From positions 8,494,001-8,558,000 of the forward strand of contig CM059621.1 of NCBI GenBank assembly GCA_030435675.1: a DNA stretch of 64,000 bases, in the 5' to 3' direction. Shown one piece after another: positions 10,651 to 30,726 of this stretch (positions are counted from its first letter, which is position 1; every line of letters starts with the position of its first letter). Made by a program: the position numbers and the translations under genes. This DNA is from Steinernema hermaphroditum. Taxonomy: Eukaryota > Nematoda > Chromadorea > Rhabditida > Steinernematidae. The notes under the pieces are model-generated. The model was not told the DNA's origin and made no database searches. It saw only the letters and a list, made by a program, of their open reading frames with translations.

Positions 10651-12456
10651 GTAAAATATCTAATAATTGACTTTCACTAGGAGGGACCGAAATTTTTGTC
10701 TTTTTATGGAAATTTGTAATTGAAAGATAATGACTTCCTACTTCGCCCAATTAGAGACCCAAACGGGGAAGAGCGTCGCCCGGCGGCTGTGATGTAATTT
10801 CGGGAAGTAGCCGTCTGCAAAGTTCCGTCGCCACTTTTTGTGATATAAAAAGTCAGAACCACTTAAACTTCGTTTTACGCTCCCATGGAGTTCGGCTAAT
10901 GGTGTGGGCCTGGTTTTGGCACAGTCAGAGAAAGGTATTTTAAGAGTTGTTTGTGGTCAACCGCCCTGCAAGGAAGTCCATTAGGCGATTTGTTCCAGCC
11001 AGCGCCTGTAGCCACCGAGGCGCACTAATCGGGCATCGCCGGCCACCTTCGAAGGTCACTTATTTCCTCTGTAGGTGCTGTGAGCGTCTCTCCTCTGACT
11101 GGACCTGGCTCGTTGTCCTCGGCCTTTCTTGTCAGGTGTTTGGAAGGAAACGTTCCGAAAGAGTTCCCCTTCCGGGTGGAAAGGGCGAATCGATGTCGGA
11201 ATCGGCTCTGTCGTCGAGTCCTGAGATTTCCCGGGAGGCATAACCCCGGGTGCAGGGGGCACGTCGCCGGTGGCGTCGACGGCGTCGGACTCCCCAGGGA
11301 GGTGTCGCGAACATTTCGACACCTCAAGCAGCGCATAAATCTGACTGATGGCTGCACGCGTAGAATGCGAGATTGTGTTTCTCGGGGCCCTTAGACGGGT
11401 TCCATTCACACCTGAAGGGCGCCGAAAGGGGTAATGGATGTGGCGCGGTGTTGCGCTTTGAGAAGAACGCGTCGACGGCGCATAATTCAGAGGAAAACAC
11501 CCGCGAGGCCCATCGATCACTCCCGGATTCGGCGCCGAATCCGCGCCCCTTCTCAATCAGATTTATCCCCGGCTTTGTTTTGACCTGCGGCGCCTCCACC
11601 GGGCGCTCCACCGGGCGCCTCGCCGTTTCCTGGATACCCTCCGGCCACCCCTGTTTGTAAACACTATTTGCATGTCGGATGCCAATTCGGCGGATTCCCC
11701 GAACGCCTGTTTAGGGGTGAACATGGAGGTCAAAGCGGATGAAAGGAGATTTCGCCCCCTCAAGAGCCCCAGGCTACTTCCAAATTTGACTCTTGATGGG
11801 TGCCACTTCGGAAGCGATGATGTACGAGCGCTTTTTGGGATTTAGATGAGAAACGTCGCCGCCTTTTGATAGATGCACCTATCAAGAGTTCGAGGAAAGC
11901 AACATGTTTGGACAAAAAAAAGGACGACGAGAATTAGAAAGTGAACTTAGAGCGCCGATTTGTTTATGATCGTGCCAAAGAAACGAACTAATGTAGAAGT
12001 ATTGCTTTGTGGGAATCGCTCCAGAGCGGTTCTATTGCTGGGGGACCATTCAGGAAGCTACGATATTCAAGGAGGCACGGCTCTAAACACTGAAATTTTA
12101 GAGAATTTCACAAAAAGGGTCCTGGAAAGATACCTCCCATCATAGAGATCAGTCAAAGAGAAGCCACATAATTTACCAATTTTAATTTTATGCGTACTTT
12201 GCCTAACAAGCCTTTAGTTCATAAATATTACTGTCGGCCTCTCCGGAAATAATGAGTCCACCCAGGCCACCCTGGAGAGCAAAGGTCTCCAAATTACCCT
12301 TATAAGACAGCTCCTTGACGTCCGACTTCATTAGAGCGCCTCCCTCCTTCTCGAATTCGTTGGCGCGAAAACAAACAACTCTTCGCGTGTCTTCCTTTCT
12401 ACCGTATCCGCGGTAATCGCATCGCGCGCTCAGGTAGAAGTCCGAAAGGCTCCGAG
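10651..12456. other. Intergenic region upstream of the TMC gene, no gene seen
   Basis: About 1.8 kb lies between the CMTR2-like stop codon and the first recognised TMC exon. It mixes AT-rich sequence after 10650 with GC-rich sequence from about 11000 to 11800. Open frames of 60-166 codons overlap on opposite strands and show no domain. It probably contains the 3' untranslated region of CMTR2 and the promoter of the TMC gene. Confidence 0.4.
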
Positions 12457-21131
<8,675 letters not shown>

Positions 21132-21811
21132 GCGTCCTTCCACTTTCCTTCCACAACGACTTTCCTTTTCCATCTTCTTCACAAAGTGTCTTTCCTGTCC
21201 TCTAAACTATTCGATGATCTGCTCGTTATCCGTCGTTTTGTCTGTACAAATAAAATGAATGCCCTCAGAATCACACCGAAAAGTCATAACAGCCTAGGAC
21301 GCAAGCACACGGACGCAAAATCAGAAGAAGAAAATCAGTGACTACGCTCACTTGACTTGATGTTACCTCCGCCGCAGAAATTACATGAGAAGAAGCGAGT
21401 TTTTGGAAGTTTTTTTTGTAAGAGTTCCCACTTCGAAAGCTGATATTTTTTGCGTGGGATGATCAGGGTAGAGCTTGACTGACGAGAGAAACAGAATGGA
21501 TAGCTTTATTTGGTACAAAACTGAGGGGGAACGTGTGGCGGGGCCCCTCGACCCGAATACCGTTCTATTGGTTACTGACGAAGGGAGTCCTAGGGGAAAA
21601 CATAGGGACAAAGGATCCAGATCATCTTTGTATCGAGAGGGGAGGGGAGAGCAGAAACGTTGACCGACCACCGGTCGGAGTGGATAGGTCGCCACTCTTC
21701 TTCCTCAAGATGGGCTTGCAGCACTGCCGGCGCCACTGTCACCTTCATTTAGACGCTAGCGGCGCTCGAACCGCGCTTTACCGCTTTAGAGGCTCTTCTT
21801 CGTGCAGGCGC
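21132..21811. other. 3' flank of the TMC gene
   Basis: The segment contains an AATAAA polyadenylation signal at 21249-21254 that fits the TMC transcript. The surrounding 34 bases (21241-21274) recur with two mismatches at 22447-22480. No gene is seen up to the small membrane ORF at 21812. Confidence 0.5.
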
Positions 21812-22042
21812 CTAGTACTGGAAGCAGCCGCAATGCGGGTACAACTTCTTCTTCTCGACACTAAAGAACGCGGCGAGGGCGAATCCGGCAATCGCCAGGA
21901 ATCCTCCCAGCGACACGTTAAACTCCAGGTTCAAGGGGAACGCCCTCTTGTCCGCCGCTTCCCGGTTCAACTCCGGGATATAGCAACAGCAAAAATAGGA
22001 AGCTGGCGATAACCAGCAATCCGGTGACCGCTTGAGTGCCAC
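21812..22042 (-). CDS. Possible small membrane protein, unrecognised
   Basis: A 76-codon open frame on the minus strand ends with a strongly hydrophobic stretch, VSLGGFLAIAGFALAAFF, followed by a lysine-rich SVEKKKLY and a Cys-containing tail PHCGCFQY. A second frame of the same strand over the first half also encodes a hydrophobic helix (GLLVIASFLFLLLLYPG), so the true gene may join parts of both through an exon boundary that I could not find. No family is recognised. It could be the last exon of a larger minus-strand gene, or chance. Confidence 0.3.
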   Translation of the reverse strand: MALKRSPDCWLSPASYFCCCYIPELNREAADKRAFPLNLEFNVSLGGFLAIAGFALAAFFSVEKKKLYPHCGCFQY

Positions 22043-22957
22043 CCGAAGAGTATTGAAGCAGAGAATTTGGTGAATTGGTAGGAGTGTCGCGATGATCGTG
22101 GATCGATCGCTTTTTAGTTTGTTTGGAATAGCTTGGTTGAAAAATACTCTAAATGAAACTTTGCCATGGACTACTTCAGAGAGAAAGGACTAACCGAAAA
22201 TTGGAGAGGGCGCTCGAGTTGAAGGCGATCGCATGATCAGAATTCGGTCTTCTAACGTGAATGATAATCACAGTTACGCGTCTGTATGTGATCCCGAGTG
22301 GACAAATGAAAGTGACTTTTTAAAAAGAAGAATTGCAGACGAAAGTGCGTCGTCACACTATCTTTAATTTATCATTTGTGAACACAATCCTGCGTTTTCC
22401 TGATACTTGGGGCTGTCTTGAAGACCGCTATAGCAAAAAAAAATATTCTGTACAAATAAGATGAATGCCATCAGAATCACTTCGAGAACTGACAAAAATG
22501 GCCTAAACGACCAACACTCAAATGGATACTCGAGAATTTCCGTGCTGCGGAGTAAACTGTAAGACTACACTGTGCAGACAATCGTTGTAGGAGACTCTCG
22601 AAGCCCGGTCGTACTTCTGAAAGCGGTTTTGCCAGAACCGTGAGTCTCTGTGGTTTTTACTCGCTGATTTTCTTTCTTGATGGATTTGTGAGTGTCTCAG
22701 TACCGTTTTTGTGGGATTTTGATTGATTTTCACCTCGTTTTGCAAGGTTTTGCCACAGATACGCTAGAGAGATTGCCCAGTGTATAGTGACTTTCTCGTT
22801 TTCTTCGCCACTTTGTATGTGAATCGATTGTTGCCGTTGGCGACGATTCAGAAACGCCGATTTTCGCTGTGGTCGTATGTGTCGCCGTTGCTTCGATGAT
22901 GTATCGACGGGGTTTGGCTTTTTACCTTTTTGCTTTTTTTGTACACCGGTGTTTGAG
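22043..22957. other. Spacer, possibly 5' exons of the FYGETTN gene
   Basis: No confident gene is seen. The second copy of the 34-base block lies at 22447-22480. A short frame beginning at about 22898 encodes a signal-peptide-like MYRRGLAFYLFAFF, which could be a leader for the downstream repeat gene but does not splice into it convincingly. Confidence 0.35.
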
Positions 22958-23852
22958 AAACGAACTACGGTATTGACTACGATGACGATGCGTTCACATC
23001 GATCTCTCCTTTTTATGCCGATTCCATCTATGAAACTGAGGGACGATTCGGTAGTGACATCCTTTCGATCCGCTTTCATAGCATTTTTAGACGCTTTTAC
23101 TGATCTCACAGCTGGAAATAACCACGTTCCTTCGCGTCTGGAAGATCTCTACCAATCGAGCACCGTTCATCCGACCTTTGAAAATTATTTGGTAACTCGG
23201 AGGGTACCAGAGTTTTACGGAGAAACCACAAACTCCAACGAATATTACTGGAAGGAACCTGCCCTGAATGAGTCCGTTTTTTTTTAGAAATTTCTTCTAC
23301 TGGGACACTGATCTAGATCGTGTCATCATCGAGAAGTTACTCCTTCGAAAAACTACAACAACCCAGCCCCGTTCTATTCGGAAACAACGAACCAAGCGGT
23401 ATATCAGCCTCACCAACCTGCCGTTCTTCGCCCTGAATCATCACGGTATTGACATCCCATTTTATTTTGCTATCTAATATTGCAAAAAAAAAAAGAGGAA
23501 CGGGAGAGGACAAGCATCACACAGTTCCCTTCTACGGCGAAACATCTAATCGAGCAACCTATACACCTAAAGAAGTGAGTAGGAGAGTGAGAAGAGATCG
23601 GACACCGATCATGGTAGAGACCTTAGAGTGCAGAACTAACGATGATGGGAGTTTAGAGGAGCAATATCCCAATGGAAACGCGAACCACTCAACAGGAGGA
23701 CTTCGACGAGAAAACGACTCGGAGATGTCCTGCAGAGGTGGTTCTAAATAACCGCCGGTAAATCTATCACAGAATTACAGTACACGAATGTTTTCAGGAA
23801 GATTCGTGGCAAAGTCGTCAAAGGTCATTTCTTCCCCCAACTCTCGGAATAA
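22958..23852 (+). CDS. Unrecognised protein with FYGETTN-like repeats (5' end incomplete)
   Basis: Six exons join with consistent phases: 22958-23050, 23091-23271, 23317-23445, 23496-23574, 23657-23757 and 23798-23852. The product carries repeated tyrosine-rich motifs of the form P-x-FY-(G/S)-E-T-(T/S)-N: SISPFYADSIYETEGRF, RVPEFYGETTNSNEYYWKE, APFYSETTNQAVYQP and VPFYGETSNRATYTPKE. An initial partial copy (ETNYGIDYDDD) opens the first exon, so more exons probably lie upstream. The C-terminus is basic (RRKIRGKVVKGHFFPQLSE). An AATAAA at 23870-23875 lies 18 bases after the stop. The open repeats across spliced exons, conserved in frame, argue for a real gene. No family is recognised; a secreted or cuticle-associated product is only a guess from the aromatic repeats. 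Confidence 0.6.
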
Positions 23853-23933
23853 TTCCTTGCTTGGAAGCAAATAAAATATAATTGCATGCCGTAAATGTTT
23901 CTTTACTGCAATACTAACTACTGCAATCAACAT

Positions 23934-24249
23934 TTAAACAGTGCGAAACAGAAGAATTCCACGCTTTTCGACGATAAAAAAGAGAAAATCGTCCGAGTGA
24001 TGAGTGACGTGCGAGCCGAAGCTCGCACCGACGACGCAGTGCCATTTGGTGCCGAACTTCTGATCGAACTGCTGTTTTAGATACTTTGCGAGCTCCTTCT
24101 CGTCCTTTCCCCGCTCGCGGAGAAAGTCAATCGCCAGTTTTTGCGCGAACTGGCTCTTCCCAACGTCCATGTCACTGACCTAGAAGACAGAAATGAATCC
24201 AGCGGCAGTTAGAAGCGCCTACTTTTATACGGACGCGGGGTTCTTCCAT
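23934..24249 (-). CDS. Dynein light chain, LC8-like
   Basis: LC8-type light chains are about 89-residue dimeric hub proteins that bind the dynein intermediate chain and many short linear motifs. Here exon 1 (24249-24223) encodes MEEPRVRIK and exon 2 (24179-23934) encodes 81 residues, 90 in all, the family size. Family hallmarks are the helix region LAKYLKQQFDQKFGTKWHC, then VVGASFGSHVTHHSDDFLFF and the C-terminal strand ILLFRTV. The helical half (KSQFAQKLAIDFLRERGKDEK) is diverged from canonical LC8, so this is likely a paralog. The start codon lies only 39 bases from that of the divergent gene on the plus strand. Confidence 0.9.
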
Positions 24250-24288
24250 TGTCGCTTCGACTGATTCCGGCGATGAGATGGGAATCGA
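24250..24288. promoter_or_regulatory. 39-base interval between two divergent start codons
   Basis: The dynein light chain starts at 24249 on the minus strand and the repeat protein at 24289 on the plus strand. Promoter elements must therefore overlap the opposite gene's leader or coding sequence. Just upstream of 24289 a short frame (ATGAGATGGGAATCG to TAA, from 24274) overlaps the start codon and could act as an upstream ORF. Confidence 0.45.
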
Positions 24289-27200
24289 ATGAGTAACGTG
24301 AGTTGTCGTCTTATATGAATGTCTACGTCTGAAATTTGCAGACAGTGCAGGCGTCTGGAATTTACTATTGTAGACGTCAGCTGCTAGATAAGTTATTCGA
24401 GAGTCGGTTGGACGGAAAGCGCGACAAACTTCATAGCGTTCTGCAAGGAGCGATGACGAGAAACGCCGCCGCCGAAGCCAAGACCGCCCAAGGTTTGTTG
24501 CTGCACTGTAGTGATCTCCTGAGTGCGTGCATTTCAGATGGTGTGCAGAAGACGGGACCGACGGACGACGACCTACGTGTGTTGAGGGCTAGATTTCACA
24601 ATCGCGTCAACCGATTTGCAAATGGTATCAAAGTCCAGTATGTTCTATTCTCCAATTTATTCAATTTATCTGCTTTTCTAGAACACCTTTTGTCTCGAAG
24701 GATGCCGATGGCGGAATCCGAGTGAAAGTTAATAAGACCCAAGAGTGAGAAGGACACTCAACATGAAGTGAACGAGGGTAGTTATTTCAGAACCGCGTCG
24801 CTTACGTCAAAGACACAAGAAGACGACGACGATGAGTTTGTGAGGACCGTTTTCGAGCGTATTTGCGGAGACCTAGGAGGGTATCAGCCAGTGAGAACTC
24901 GTCTGAAGACAAGGTGCGTAGTGTAAATGAAACTCTTGTTAATTTTACATTGCAGAACACTCACCGTCGAGCGTAAAAAGAAGAAAACAAAAATAGGTAC
25001 TGAACCAGTGTTGTCCGAGAAGTCGAGATCTGTTACGACTGGGGTTGGACGGTCGGAGAAGAGCAGTAAAAAGTCTGAGAAGGTCGGTGAAAATATTTCC
25101 CATATTACAATTTGTTGCATCGATTATAATGTTGTAAACTTTTGAGAGCCCTTTTGTGTGATGTGACAAATCTATTGATTGATGAAAAACTTCATTTAGA
25201 AAATGGATGCGTCCAAGAAGTCGACCAAAGAAGTTCACAAGAATGAGAAGAAGGAAAAATCAATCACCGAACCTGTGTCAGCACGAGCAAGTTTGTCTTC
25301 CAAGTCTGTAAAACTTTCGACCACGAAGACAGTAGCATCGCCTGCATCAAAGACTTCGGAGAAGCCGAATAACAGTACTTTGCCAACGATTCCTCCGCAC
25401 GCTCCTCCGATTGCCGAAAAAACAACGAGTAAATCTCATACCACTGTGGTTGCAGTACCAGTCCCAACAACCTTCAAGAAGCCTATTGATGCGGGTACTT
25501 CAGTCCCCGTAGTTGCGGTTTCTTCGTCGTCGACTGTAACCCCACAAGAACGGAAATCCAACAGTCATGTCAGTGCAACCACTTCAGTCCCCGCAGCTGC
25601 GGTTTCTTCCTCGCCGTCTGTTACCCCACAAGAACAAAAGCCCAGCAGTCATGTCAGTGCAACCACTTCAGTCCCCGTAGTTGCGGTTTCTTCGTCGTCG
25701 ACTGTAACTCCACAAGAACGGCAATCCAACAGTCATGTCAGTGCAACCACTTCAGTCCCCGCCGCTGCGGTTTCTTCCTCGCCGTCTGTTACCCCACAAG
25801 AACAAAAGCCCAGCAGTCATGTCAGTGCAACCACTTCAGTCCCCGTAGTTGCGGTTTCTTCGTCGTCGACTGTAACCCCACAAGAACGGAAATCCAACAG
25901 TCATGTCAGTGCAACCACTTCAGTCCCCGCCGCTGCGGTTTCTTCCTCGCCGTCTGTTACCCCACAAGAACAAAAGCCCAGCAGTCATGTCAGTGCAACC
26001 ACTTCAGTCCCCGTAGTTGCGGTTTCTTCGTCGTCGACTGTAACTCCACAAGAACGGCAATCCAACAGTCATGTCAGTGCAACCACTTCAGTCCCCGCCG
26101 CTGCGGTTTCTTCCTCGCCGTCTGTTACCCCACAAGAACAAAAGCCCAGCAGTCATGTCAGTGCAACCACTTCAGTCCCCGTAGTTGCGGTTTCTTCGTC
26201 GTCAACTGTAACCCCACAAGAACGAAAGCCCAGCAGTCATGTCAGTGCAACCACTTCAGTCCCCGTAGTTGCGGTTTCTTCGTCGTCGACTGTAACCCCA
26301 CAAGAACGGAAATCCAGCAGTAATGTCAGTGCAACAAATTCAGTCCCCGCTGCTGCGGTTTCTTCCTCGCCGTCTGTTACCCCACAAGAACGGAAATCCA
26401 GCAGTAATGTCAGTGCAACAAATTCAGTCCCCAACGCTACGGTTTCTTCGTCGTCGACTGTGACCCAACAAGAACGGAAATCCACCAGTAATGTGAGTGC
26501 AACCACTTCAGTCCCCGCCGCTACGGTTTCTTCGTCGTCGACTGTGACCCAACAAGAACGGAAATCCACCAGTAATGTGAGTGCAACCACTTCAGTCCCC
26601 GCTGCTACGGTTTCTTCATCGCTGTCGACTTCCATCCCAGAGCATCGCAAACCTAGTAAGCCTAAAAACGCCCCGGCTGTAGTTCCACTGGCTCCAATTT
26701 TATCGTTCCCGACTGTCACCCCGAAAGAACAAAAATCCAAGACTCATATCAATGCAGCTACTTCAGTTCCTGTCGTTCCTGTTTCTACGCTATCCAATGT
26801 TTCCATAAGGGAACGAACTACCAGAGGGACTGTCGATGCCACTGCATCGGTCTCTACCGCCACGTTTTCCTCGCTGCCGACTGTCTCCCCGCAAGAACTA
26901 AAACCCAGTAGGCCTGAAGATATTCCTGCTTCAGTTCCTGTGTCTCCCATTTCATCGCTGCCGACTGTCATCCCACAAGAACAAAAACCCAAGAGTTATA
27001 TCAGTGCAGCTACTTCAGTTCCTGTTTCTTTGCTATCGAATATCTCCATAAAGGAACAAAGTACCAGAGGGACTGTCGATGCCACTGCATCGGTCTCAAC
27101 CGCCACGGCTTCCTCGCTACCGACTGTCACCACTGAGGAACCAAGTACCAGTGAATGTGTCGACAGCACTTCCGCCACTACGGTTTCCTCACTGCCGATT

Positions 27201-28814
27201 ATCACCACGGAGGAATTAACTACCAGTCAGCCTGTCGATACCACTGCTTCAGCTTCCACCTCTACGATTTCGTCGTTGCCAACTGTCTCCACAGATGATG
27301 TAAGAACTGGCGGGACGCATGTGCTGACTAATCTCTCCTCCGAGAGATCACAAAGTTCAGATGGCTCATTGTCATCCAGCGGAGGATCGATTCGCTCTTC
27401 GATATCTTCGGAATCGCTGCGTATGGAACCATGTACGTATGGCCTCCATTTTATACGTTGTACTTTATGCATTTAGGTACTGTACCGGCATGTGAGCGCG
27501 AGAAGCTCTTCGAACCACTTGAAGAGGATATTCTTATCGACAACAAAGTGCTCCAAGAGATCGCCACGGACCTCAACAAAGGCATTGACAACTTGGACCA
27601 TGCCTACATCGACGATGCTATGGCTTCTCAACTTATGAACATCGACAAACAGAAGGATTCCGTAGATTCCGCATCAATAAGGATGACCAACGAAGTCAGT
27701 TGCGATAACTGGCTTGCTAAATGGTCACTGATTTTAGCCCATTGAAGTAGATAAGACCGCTCAGAAAGTTGTCGAAGCACTGACCTCAAAAAATGTGCTC
27801 GGTCAGGTGCTTACAGCGGATGAATCGAAGATTCTCAGCGACTACTTCAGTGGTCTGCAACCTCTAGACGACAAGGTGCTGAAAGTCCTCGAAACAGCAC
27901 TAGAGAAGATCCTCGACCGCGCTGACCAGTTCTACGAGAACAAGGACGAGCTGGTTCGTTTCACGCGGAACCGTGAGAAGGCGAAGAAGGATCTGCTTGA
28001 CGCGATGATCTCTAAAAAATCGGGATACCTCCAGAATTTGTGGGGCGACGCCTACTACTACGCGAAGATGTTCAGCGATGGCGTTGCTGGAGTTGTGGAT
28101 GTCGCAAATAAAGGAGTTATCGCAGCGCGAGAGAATGCGAAAGTTGCGATCGACTATGCGAACCAAAAGGCTGCAGAGGCTAAGGAACTAGCGAATCGCG
28201 CCCATGAAACTATTCAGTATGCAAACCAGAAAGCCGCCGAATCAGTAGTCGGTTAGGAAATCATCTATCGTCTTTGTGATCATATATTTTTTTCAGCTGC
28301 TAAAGAAAAGATGAGTAGTGCTTATGAAGTGGCAAATCAACATATCGGTAGCGCGGTAGAAGTAGGACAACGCGCTTGTTCGCATGCCGAGACCGCAACC
28401 ATTGTCGCTCGACTCGTCACGGAGGATGCTGCTCAGAAGATAGCGGAAGAGACCTTGCGTGCTAAGTCGACAGCTGAAACGGCGATTACGGTTGCGCGTC
28501 TGATGACTGAGGACGCTACCAATGCCGTAAGCGTAGGCTGCAACAAAATCTTAAGCGGTAAGTCTTCAGACCAATATCACTCCATCATAGTTGCTATGTT
28601 TTCAGTGTGGGGCGCTTTTTGCTCGTTTGCAAAATTACCTTCCTCCAGCACACCCGAAAGCAGTCCATCGTCTAATTCTGTCGAGAATCCTGGTGAGAAG
28701 GACGTAACTTCCACGTCGACCTCAGAAGAGTCTCTCAAAGTAACGCAGCGTTCTACAGAGGATCGGGCTAGCGAGTCGGAGAAGAAGGATCCGGGATCCG
28801 ATGCGCAAAGCTGA
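24289..28814 (+). CDS. Large Ser/Thr-rich tandem-repeat protein with helical C-terminal region
   Basis: Eleven exons join in frame: 24289-24297, 24342-24492, 24538-24637, 24682-24744, 24791-24913, 24956-25082, 25200-27432, 27477-27694, 27738-28251, 28297-28557 and 28606-28814, giving 1335 aa. Residues 1 to about 190 hold a helical N-terminus (YYCRRQLLDKLFESRLDGKR) and an acidic-basic linker. Exon 7 is a Ser/Thr/Pro/Val-rich domain: about 14 near-identical 28-residue units (TSVPVVAVSSSSTVTPQER and relatives), then about eight degenerate ones. The C-terminal third is rich in long amphipathic helices, including AIDYANQKAAEAKELANRAH and repeats of TATIVARLVTEDAAQ. No signal peptide or membrane segment is clear. 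No family is recognised; the helical part recalls lipid-surface or LEA-like 11-mer proteins, but that is only resemblance. The gene starts 39 bases from the dynein light chain. Confidence 0.8.
25494..26640 (+). repeat. 84-base coding minisatellite with higher-order structure
   Basis: About 14 head-to-tail 84-base units lie within exon 7 of the repeat protein. Units alternate in type (VVAV...QERKSN, AAAV...QEQKPS, VVAV...QERQSN, AAAV...QEQKPS), so the array has 168-base and 336-base higher-order periods, with copies nearly identical at the DNA level between about 25500 and 26170. Units from about 26290 onward are single-type and more diverged. Confidence 0.9.
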
Positions 28815-29173
28815 ACAAAACGCCACTGCATGTATTATGCTTATGATGTGTATAAATGTCCTGGCGTGCTACAAGTTCTTAACGTATCACCATAGGAAGG
28901 AGAACCATCAAGTCCATCTATGAATTTATATTCAGATTAATCGCCACACAAGAACATATAAGAAGAGCAGGCACAAAGTGGACCGCCCCAGCAGGGCAAG
29001 GGGCGTTTTCTGCCTTGAGTCACACTGAAAACCTTAGAAATGTCCCGCGACGGCTTTCCTGTCCGCGAGGCTTGCGCGAAAACAGTGCTTTTGAAAAATC
29101 TTCGCTCGTCCACCATCGTGTGTGGTCGATTTTCGGAAGCGATCTTTCAATAGAAACTTTCAAAGCAGCCGAG
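28815..29173. other. Spacer before PCID2
   Basis: About 360 bases hold the 3' flank of the repeat-protein gene and the leader of PCID2. A frame is open from 29015, but the likely start of PCID2 is at 29174. No other feature is seen. Confidence 0.5.
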
Positions 29174-30726
29174 ATGAGCCGCATAGATAGTTTAGCGCAG
29201 TACTACAACGCTGTCATCTCGCTGACGGCTTCGGAAACGTGGGAAGATGCCGAGACAGCCGCGGCGCTGTTCTCGCTGAGCGGCGGTCATGCCCAACTCG
29301 AATGTCTCCAGGTGATTTTCTGTTTCTCGTGGGTTCTCCTAACCTGAGGTGGTTTCAGATCGACGATTTGGATGAAGAGCACCCGCACCGTCCGCAGAGA
29401 GACTGCGAGCCATGGGTGGACAGACTGATCGCGCTGCATCTGAGGGTGCTCTACAGCATCTACCAAGACGAGGACACCGAAAGCGCTTATGAGAATCAGG
29501 TGCAGATGGTGCAGTTCTTCAACAAAGAAGTTCTGCAGAAGGCGAAAGAAACCAACTGGTTCTTGCCTATTCTCTACGTGTTGTTCATTGATCTGCGCGC
29601 ACTGGCTCTAGCGGTAAGCAGTGACCTCTTTTTTGGCTTATGACGGTAATGTTGTAGGCTGATGATTCTTGCTATACTCGCGACGACGAAGACGCGCCTC
29701 CTTACTTCGAACAGTGTTCCAATTACATAATGGAGTGCTATAGAACATGCGTGGCGGAGAGGTGAGAATCTTTCCGGCGTGACTTTAGACTGACTTGCAT
29801 TTTGATCTCAGTCGAAACACAACGAGAACGTCAAAGAAGGTCGCCATCTTGAACATGACAAACCAGTTGTTTAGAATTTACTTCAGGGTATGGCGGCGTA
29901 TTCTTCGACTTCTCTTCAACGTTTTTGCTTTAGGTCAACAAGCTGAATCTCCTGAAACCTTTGATTCGCGCTATCGAAAACAGTGGACCCATCTACGACC
30001 ATTTTTCGATGGCCGACAAAGTCACGTACAAGTACTTCCTGGGACGAAAGGCCATGTTCGACCTGGATCTGAAGTTGGGTACGTCGACATATTTAAGATC
30101 AGCATGCAATGCGCTCTTTTAGCTGAGGACTCACTGACCTACGCGTTCCGCAACTGTCCCGATGAGATGAAGAAGAACAAAAGACTTATACTGATGTACC
30201 TCGTGCCCACGAAGATGTTCTTGGGGCACATGCCAAAGATGGAACTTCTGGAGAAGTACGACCTTCATGCATTTGACGATGTTGTCACCAGTGTCAAGTA
30301 TAGGTGGACCTTTCGGGATGAGCTTCGATGTGTATGCTTTAGAGATGGAAATTTGAGGGGATTGGCCACTGCATTGGAGACCAATCGCGTGTTTTTCGTC
30401 AACTGCGGCATTTTCCTGATGCTTGAACGACTGAAGGTTATCACATATAGAACTCTCTTCAAGCGGATGTACGTTGTCCAGCAACTCTCTTTCTAGAGCC
30501 TTCCCATTTCAGAACGCACATTTTGAACACGACTAAAGTCCAGATCAGTGCTTTTCTTCAAGCAGCGCATTTCCTGGGCGAGGAGAATATGGACGAGGAC
30601 GAAGCGTCTTGTGTCATCGCGAATCTGATCGCGCAGAAGAAGATTAAGGGTTACATCTCGCACCAACACCAAATGGTTGTGATAAGTAAGGTGGACGCGT
30701 TTCCTTCGCTCTCTGCCGCTCGCTGA
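29174..30726 (+). CDS. PCID2: PCI domain-containing protein 2 (TREX-2 / Thp1-like)
   Basis: PCID2 (yeast Thp1) is the PCI-domain subunit of the TREX-2 complex that couples transcription to mRNA export at the nuclear pore. Exons are 29174-29311, 29359-29613, 29658-29761, 29812-29887, 29934-30078, 30123-30297, 30343-30468 and 30513-30726, giving 410 aa, close to the family length of about 400. Recognisable blocks are [87 protein letters not shown] and the C-terminal winged helix ending [16 protein letters not shown]. The start is the first in-frame methionine giving [14 protein letters not shown], which aligns with the family N-terminus. Confidence 0.95.

Noticed and set aside
25500..26170. CRISPR-like array
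   Set aside because: The repeats are contiguous, with no unique spacers, and they preserve a reading frame in a eukaryotic exon.
26237..27472. Minus-strand frames over the Ser/Thr repeat
   Set aside because: Repetitive antisense translations of the minisatellite; the plus strand is spliced in frame on both sides.
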